This document shows, one piece after another, positions 58,101 to 64,000 of a stretch of 64,000 bases of DNA. The notes below the pieces were generated by a model. That model was not told the DNA's origin. It did not search any database and was given only the letters and a program-made list of their open reading frames with translations. Source of the DNA: Saccharina japonica (Eukaryota; Sar; Phaeophyceae; Laminariales; Laminariaceae); the NCBI GenBank assembly GCA_008828725.1, contig MEHQ01000142.1, forward strand, positions 482,272 through 546,271, given 5' to 3'. Each line of letters opens with the position of its first letter. The first letter of the stretch is position 1. The position numbers and the translations under genes were made by a program.

Positions 58101-61100
58101 CAGCTTGTACACGTTAGGGGGGAACAGATGCAACCAATGGTTCTGATTCTAGACGACGTGCCCTGTCGGGTGCAAACCAGTGACCTTGGTTCTAGACGGT
58201 ATGCCATACTGACCACCGTGGAGTATTAGGAACGCGGTACGATGGTACATAGGGTGTCAGTTGTCGCGACTCGACTGGATTTATTTGCGGCATCTCCCTA
58301 GTAGAGCCGACTCTCTTTCTTTCACGAGTGATGGAACGGAACATTTTCACCACGATCTGCGTGTTGTTGCGTCAGGTTGAAGAACATGATGCACGTATCA
58401 TGCATGGTGAGTTTTGATCAATCCGTCCCCAGTGCCTGCGGTATCGATGCACAGCAATCTCGATGTCCATGCTACCCGCTATTACGCCTGTTGGTAACCC
58501 TGGCAGAACGTCTCACAGAGTCTTTGGTGTCAGCGATGAGAGCTTCGAGCTCGTCGGCCCTTGCGCTTGACTTCGCCCAGTTTCGTTCTTTTTCGGCGTC
58601 CTGCTGGGCCACCTGCCTTCTTATTCCTGCAGGATGATAAGTTTCGACGACCGACGACCAAGACGGACAAAACTTATTTGCAGCTACCTTCGAGTTGATG
58701 TACGTATAATACAGCATCGGCACTCTCGTAAGAAAACAGACTGCAAGAAATCTAGCAGATCATTATAAAAACAATAAGAAATGATGTAGCCTAGGCACTA
58801 GCCGTCGATACTAATTTTTAAGAAATACATCTACCCCGTTCTTGCTCCGCCAGAATAAGGATATCAGGATGTTATCTTAACATATGATTTCCGGTTTCTC
58901 ATGCGAGGGCCGGTACTGTATGGCAGGAATGCGGCTTGGGGAGCGATTCCTAGACACGTATATTGCGATTGTGGGTGGTAAGGAAAAAAGGGCATGATGT
59001 ATGCCTTGAACGCGCCCCAACTTTCATTCGGAATTCAGAAATAACAGTGGGGTTTGTGTGCCTGCGACGGGTCGAACAAAGTATAGATAGTATAGGTTGC
59101 CGGTACGTCTCTAGGTGGCGAAAGGTGGACGTTGGTCGCAAGGCGCTGAATGAAGCCGTTATGATAGCTATCCACCATAGCGATGAAGGCTCAAACCGTA
59201 TATTCGGGATAGGCGCGATTCCCCGAATCTATGATATGAGGCGCGGAGTATTATGTATATAACAGATATCGCAATGGCGAGAGACGGTCGTCTGTCTCTT
59301 TATTGGATAGCCAGCCGTTTCGTACACCACCTTCGCGGACAAGGATAGTTTTTCGCCACCTAGAGGCATGTCCTATACCCTATACCTGGTTGTTATTTTC
59401 TAGCACGCGATTTTTTATTTGGTTCTAGATTTGCCGGCAGATAGATGCCAAGGCACGAATCGACCTCTTTCGCCCGCCCCCGCCCCTATTCCATTATCGC
59501 GTGCAGCGTCATCTGCTCCATATTGTGGTCTGCTGTAGACCGTTAATCGTAGTCAAGCGGAGACACACTCGCCTGTCAAACTTTCCTCCAGCTTCCCCAC
59601 AGCCCGAGAGTTGCGCTCCTGCGTCGCCGATAGCTGGGCCTGCGTCTGCGAGTAACGTGCCGATAACGTAATACGAAGTACGAAGCAAGAAGTAAGCACG
59701 GGACTAAACGTCGTCGTGCAGCGAGTTCGCAGAGCGACTTGGCAAGCACGACATGGCAGTGCAGGCGCTTGTGGAGCAAACAGGTCGCGTTGACCGCACC
59801 CTATCGCTACGGTTTTAGACGCCGGGTTTCCCCTTGTCCGCTCGGTGAAGCAAACGTGCCTCAAATTGAGGTTTGTGAGAGATGGTTCTTGTCTTGTTGG
59901 CATAGCAAGCGTGCTTCTCATCTCAATTGCAAGTGTGATCGTATACCCGGCATGCACACATATCGTACGCAATATTCTGAAGTGTCTATGCACACATATC
60001 GTACGCAATATAATGAAGTGTCTAGATTTATCGCGAAATAAGAAAAGGTGCGACGCCGAGCACAACAACAACAAAATCTGGAAAATCAGCGTTTCTCGTT
60101 GACAATTAGTGCAGGGCTCCCTCCCGTCCTACTAACAACTGCAAACGCAGACTTTTACGGGTAGGTGCTTGTCTTTCTTCACCACCAAGCTCTAAGCCCG
60201 CACATAAGCCAGCCGCAGAGTGTAAACGACAATCTCAGGAGAGGTACATTCGACATAACTACATGACCAGAACGTGATTTCAGACCACAGGTCAACAGGA
60301 TGCTCTCCTTGCGTTCTCGTTCGGTTGACCCTTGGCTAAAATTCCCGGCGAGTTGCTTGCTGTGTCGAAATCTGATGACGCTTTGATTGCGGGTGATCGG
60401 CTGAAAATACTACAGCTAGCTCACGTGGTTCTCTTACGTCGATGGCTGATATGTTGCTTATTTCACAATGCATACTCAACGCCGAAGATAGACCCTTCGA
60501 CTGACTCACTTGCGAAGATAACTCCTCCTGGGCGGTGTGAATATCCTGCGTTAAGCGAGCGATGAGCTCCTCGAGCTCGAGGCATCGTGCGCGCAGCCCG
60601 GAGGCCGTCTGCACGGCGCTCTCACGGCCCCCCTCCGTAGACGCCGCCTGGGCCTCGGCCAGTCTGAGGGCATTTCGTCTTCGAGCGGTAATTTCAGCAG
60701 ACAGTGTATCCTGCCAGCGAAGCGGTAAGGGTCACGGTGTTGCAGAACATACTAAGCTCTGGCCTTGTTCAGCACTTCCCTATAATCGGGACCTCATATT
60801 GTGTTTTTGTTGGGCATGCTCTAGAAATGAGCTATTACGAGGGAACATAGTAATCATAACCAACTCTGGTAGGTAAGACTAGAGGAATATATGTTCTTTG
60901 GGTTCATTATGAACTCTGGTTACTATCGCCCCCCGTAATCGTGTAATAATATGAATCAGAGTTGACTACTATTAGACTAGCTTAGCTCAGTGGTTATGGC
61001 ATAGCTCTAACAGGGGGTCGGTCCCCTGTACATTGGTTGCTTCCGGCAACTATTCTACTGCTCGGACGCTTTTTTTTCCTGGGAATGTACGCTGAGGTCT

Positions 61101-64000
61101 CGCTGTAACGTGTGGGCTTCTCACGACTAAATAACCGGTCAATATGTAATGCTGCTGTAATTCGCTACCTGGTATATGTCTATGTAGCGCCCACCCAACA
61201 CCGGGTGTACAGCGCGTTACTCGTTCCACCTTTACCTGAAGCTCCCTGAGTTGACTCTGGGTTTCGTCCTGCGCCATTGTCACGCTGCTGCCCAAGGCTG
61301 CCAGATCCGCTGCGGCAGGGTCGGCGTCCATTTGCCGTTCTAGCCGGGTCACCTGGGAATGCGGTGTGAAAAATTCAAGGCGGGCCCTTAGGGTCGTTCT
61401 TATCGAGCAACTTTTTTCCAAAAGTTCCAATATTTTTTTCGTGCAATTTTTAGGATTTCCATATTTTCCGAAAATAACTTCCAAATATTGGAACCCGAAG
61501 CCTTTCAAACATTTTGCCATCTGTTAAAATTCCAAACTTTCCAAATAAATCCTGCTTTTCCTGCTTTTCCTGTTTTTTTTAAAACAAATATTGGAATTTT
61601 TGGAAAAGTAATGCCCGATAAGAACGACCCTTAGCCCCTTCATTTTTTGGGGGACGAACTACTTGGAATTCAAGTAGGAAACTTGCTGTAGCGGGAAAAG
61701 GGCAACTAATTGAAAGCCATGCGGGAAGTGTTGTGCATCCAACTGTAGTTGTTGCGAACGCGGTCCCTGTCTATCTGCGGTTGTCGATGCACCCCGCCCG
61801 CTCACCTCGGCTCGCAGTCCGACCAGCTCGTCTTCCAGGGACCGGAAACTCTTGTCTGCCATGTTGGCTAGCCGCTCCTCCGTGATCTCCACTCGCCCTT
61901 TGAGAAGCGTTAACGCTTGCGGCACGTTGGTGCTCTCCACGACACGCTTGGCCGTATCCGTCATCATCCCCGACAACTGCAAACAAACCGCCATTAAGCA
62001 CGCGAACGTTGAGCAAGCGAACGTTGCGCACGTGAGCGTTGAGCACGGGAGCGTTGAGCACGGGAGCGTTGAGCACGCGAGCGTAAAGCTCGCGATCGTT
62101 TCACAGGAACCCAGCTCCGTGAAAACAGATAAGTAAGTGAAATCAAGATGCGGAAGTTTTGTTTCGCGTGATGAAACTAATGCTAACGCATTGTAAATAC
62201 TCCGCGGCTCTTTCAAAACTAGACAAAGGAGCCTTGCCGCTGTGTCGTCCATCGTCAAGTATGTTAATTGAGGCGTCCAATGTAGAATTCTGAAAGAAGA
62301 CCTAACCATCGCCTACTGACAACATTTTTATAGTGCCACGTAATCCCACTCGGATAAGTTGATAGCTCCGTCCTGCAAATGCAAGAGGCGGTGTGTGTCA
62401 AACGGGACGGACTGTAACCCAAGACATCGTAACTCAAGACAGGATGTAACCCCCAAGACGGGATATATTCCAAGTTTAAGTTCCGGCTACGAAAGCAACA
62501 CGTAGAGGTCATTCCTACCTCGTTGGCAAGCGAAGCTTTCAAGGCGTCTAGCTTCTCGCTGGTAGCTGTCACCATCGACTCCTGCAGGCGGTGGTTAGAA
62601 ACACACGCGGTCGCTGGTGGTTAGAAAACACACGATATCGCGTTGTAAGGTAGGACCACAGTAGGGGTTTCACATAGAGGTTGATCGCTAGGCCTTTAGG
62701 TGGAAATGCAGCATTTGAACAGATAAGGGTCATTCTTATCGGAGCTATAAATTTCCAAAAAATCAAAAACATTTCTCGCGCAATTTTCTAGATTTCCATT
62801 TTTTCCATTTTTTTTCTCTCCATTCCTTGGAACGCGAAGCCTTTCAAACATTTTGCCCTCGGAAGAATTTCCAATATTTCCAATTTTTTCCAATATTTCC
62901 TCTTTTTCCTTTTTGTTTCTTGGAAAAACATATTGGAAATTATGGGGAAAAGCTGCTCGGTAAGAATGCCCCTAAGTGGGACCTATCCCGTGGAGGAGGT
63001 GTGGCAGTCAACTCTATGGACAACCAAGCCACCACATCCACCGGGAAATCGAGTGTTCTCCTGATAAGCCCAACGCGCCGAGACCGCGCCTTTTCTCGCC
63101 TGGGTGTGTTGCCGCGCCACCAATTGTTCCGTTATCCCGCCGGCGAACAGATGCTGCTCCTCCTGCCGCTCCTCAAGACGCCGCAAACTTTGACAAAGCG
63201 CATCCATATTACTTTCCGAACTCGAGTATGCGGCGCCCAAGGCTTTCACGTGCTCTCCTAGCTGCTTCGTGGCTTCTCTTGTTCCTTTCGCCTCTCCCGT
63301 GAGCGCTGCCTGAGGAGTTGACACAACACACAAAAAAATGCACAAAATACCCGGTGCATAGTTTTTATGGGCAGTGATAAAAAAGAAGGCGTGTCCCCCT
63401 CCCCCCTTCCTCCGTCTCGAAAGGGATCCGTGATCAATGACCAAATTACTATTATATGGCAAGCAACAAACGAGTACCCCGCCCCCCCCCCCGAAACATC
63501 GCAATGAGCGCCTAACTGTTGGAGGTGTCTCTATTAGGAGTTGGAACGGTGCTTCGTCTTGGAAAGGGATGCGTGCTCAATGGCCTGATGGGGGGAGAGG
63601 CAACAGCTGTGACCACGGCTACTGCTATCGTCTGCTATAGTTCAGAATACCGCTGAGGGTAAACGCTCCCACGAGCTGAGCTGGAAAGTAAAAGCGACGA
63701 TAAAAAGGAAAATAAAACTAAAGTGCACGCTATGTACAAGCCTGGGAAGTGGACGCCATTCTGTTCGAGTTGTTTCGTCGACGCCAGGTACGTGTCTAGC
63801 GCTGTGAGTCTTAGTGTCTCTCTGCAACACATTTTCCAGTTATTTTCTGAAACTTGCTTTCGAAGCGGTCACACGTAAAAGAGGAACCAGCCAATCGGCA
63901 GTTGCCTGCCAAAACCTGACCCGAATTACCTCCAACATCGCCACGCGTTGCGAAGTGCCTTTCTCCTCCGCTCCAACGCGGGCCGCAAGACTCTGTACCT
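52196..64000 (-). CDS. Large coiled-coil protein with acidic Ser/Asp/Glu-rich tail (5' end outside window)
   Basis: Exons in coding order: 64000-63930 (partial), 63309-63100, 62581-62519, 61976-61806, 61352-61236, 60710-60510, 59645-59573, 58626-58517, 58063-57737, 56662-56603, 55857-55435, 55080-54772, 54291-54115, 53552-52196. All joints keep frame, and all but one are phase 0-0. Total is over 1,200 aa. The rod is charged and Ala/Glu/Lys/Arg-rich with heptad character (CLELEELIARLTQDI, RLEERQEEQH, EERLANMADKSFRSLEDEL, KLEKKRKLKATT-like). The last exon has one more helix (LKELKLRLEEGIAEIASLRE). A long disordered tail follows, of Ser, Asp, Glu and Arg and a (DEE)n tract, ending GRRKP. No known family was recognised. 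Structural, cytoskeletal or centriolar roles fit the shape but are guesses. One extra base in the GAG/CTC tract near 52531 shifts the frame (see findings). Confidence 0.72.
52493..52622. repeat. (CTC)n/(GTCCTCCTC)n coding microsatellite
   Basis: Pure CTC units followed by 9-bp GTCCTCCTC units encode, on the minus strand, the Asp-Glu-Glu tract of the coiled-coil protein tail. A CCC interrupts the CCT register at about 52531-52533. Confidence 0.9.
54568..54648 (+). mobile_element. AAGGGGTTAA-family MITE, diverged
   Basis: TTCAACACTGCACTGTAAAC, ACTGTAATGTCCAGTAACTT, GTCCCCCAAACGGGAATCCG. Intronic to the coiled-coil gene. Confidence 0.45.
60836..60937. mobile_element. MITE of the TACGGGGG...CCCCCGTA family, copy 3
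   Basis: Left TACGAGGGAACATAGTAATC with AACTCTGGTA; right AACTCTGGTTACTATCGCCC followed by CCCGTA. The inverted ends are near-perfect over 18 bp. A partial left end with the same flank (AAATGAGCTACTACGAGAGA) occurs at 40896. Confidence 0.72.
60977..61031 (+). ncRNA. tRNA-like sequence (weak), possible SINE head
   Basis: GACTAGCTTAGCTCAGTGG has a good A-box, and GGTCGGTCCCC a degenerate B-box. It is not a complete tRNA fold. Compare 48632-48711. Confidence 0.35.
61387..61634. mobile_element. MITE with CTWAGGGTCGTTCTTATCG ends, copy 1
   Basis: Left CTTAGGGTCGTTCTTATCGA; reverse complement of the right CTAAGGGTCGTTCTTATCGG. The inverted similarity runs on into TTTTCCAAAA.TTCCAATATTT, about 50 bp per arm. 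It is 248 bp, AT-rich inside, non-coding, and lies in an intron of the coiled-coil gene. Confidence 0.82.
61630..61673 (-). mobile_element. Partial AAGGGGTTAA-family MITE (reverse), next to the MITE at 61387
   Basis: CCCCTTCATTTTTTGGGGGA followed by CGAACTACTTGGAATTCAAG is the reversed core of the family. It directly abuts the right end of the neighbouring MITE. Confidence 0.45.
61996..62095. repeat. 15-bp minisatellite (GCACGGGAGCGTTGA)n
   Basis: About seven units. It lies 20 bp upstream of the acceptor of coiled-coil exon 61976-61806. Confidence 0.88.
62724..62976. mobile_element. MITE with CTWAGGGTCGTTCTTATCG ends, copy 2
   Basis: Left TAAGGGTCATTCTTATCGGA; reverse complement of the right CTTAGGGGCATTCTTACCGA. 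It shares AACGCGAAGCCTTTCAAACA with copy 1 (AACCCGAAGCCTTTCAAACA). About 253 bp, non-coding, in the next intron of the same gene. Confidence 0.78.
63407..63600 (+). mobile_element. Two LINE 3' fragments side by side at C-runs
   Basis: The first (63409-63480) has CTCCGTCTCGAAAGGGATCC...GGCAAGCAACAAACGAGTAC between C-runs at 63395-63406 and 63482-63492. The second (63493-about 63600) starts GAAACATCGCAATGAGCGCC and matches the LINE from about 14261 onward (TTGGAGGTGTCTCTATTAGG, GGAACGGTGCTTCGTCTTGG). One copy inserted into the C-run next to the other explains the order. Confidence 0.75.

Noticed and set aside
63740-63814. Possible extra coiled-coil exon (ETLRLTALDTYLASTKQLEQ)
   Set aside because: Its phase does not fit between exons 64000-63930 and 63309-63100, and no donor of the needed phase was found.

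Overview
This is a nuclear window from a complex eukaryote. It is gene-poor and repeat-rich, with long GT-AG introns (about 0.4-4 kb) and short exons. The best-supported gene, a MATE transporter, opens with a hydrophobic signal peptide followed by a GVQG-FVPKP junction. That resembles the bipartite (ASAFAP-type) plastid-targeting leader of algae with secondary red plastids. Together with intron size and mixed base composition this suggests a photosynthetic stramenopile, possibly a brown alga. The lineage is an inference and species cannot be named.

Layout. 1-3008: no convincing gene; tandem repeats, a TA-flanked MITE and other short inverted-repeat elements. 3009-7623 (+): two exons that join in phase into an EGLN/PHD-like 2-oxoglutarate oxygenase whose usual iron- and 2OG-binding residues are replaced. 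8802-10408 (-): two phase-compatible exons of a gene with a dysferlin-like motif. 11931-14406 (+): a 5'-truncated LINE inserted in a poly-C tract; four shorter 3' fragments of the same family lie elsewhere, also against C/G runs. 16402-22123 (-): eight short exons that join in one open frame; I do not recognise the family. 22409-23752: a probable PIF/Harbinger-like non-autonomous element. 23756-30284: mostly repeats and ambiguous open frames.

The right half holds three good genes. A plastid-type MATE (DinF/EDS5-like) transporter lies on the minus strand (10 exons, 43604 to 30285). Head-to-head with it, about 530 bp away, is a TMEM260-like gene on the plus strand (7 exons, 44135 to 51568, about 806 aa), a family of ER membrane protein O-mannosyltransferases. 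Tail-to-tail with that is a long coiled-coil gene on the minus strand (at least 14 exons, from beyond 64000 to 52196), ending in a Ser/Asp/Glu-rich acidic tail. The genes do not form an obvious pathway; the MATE/TMEM260 pair may share a promoter.

Introns and intergenic DNA are packed with small inverted-repeat elements (at least seven families), minisatellites that often sit right beside exon ends, C/G homopolymers, and a strikingly over-represented 9-mer (TACCTGGTA/TACCAGGTA). Exon boundaries were inferred by eye from splice consensus and reading phase. They need transcript support.
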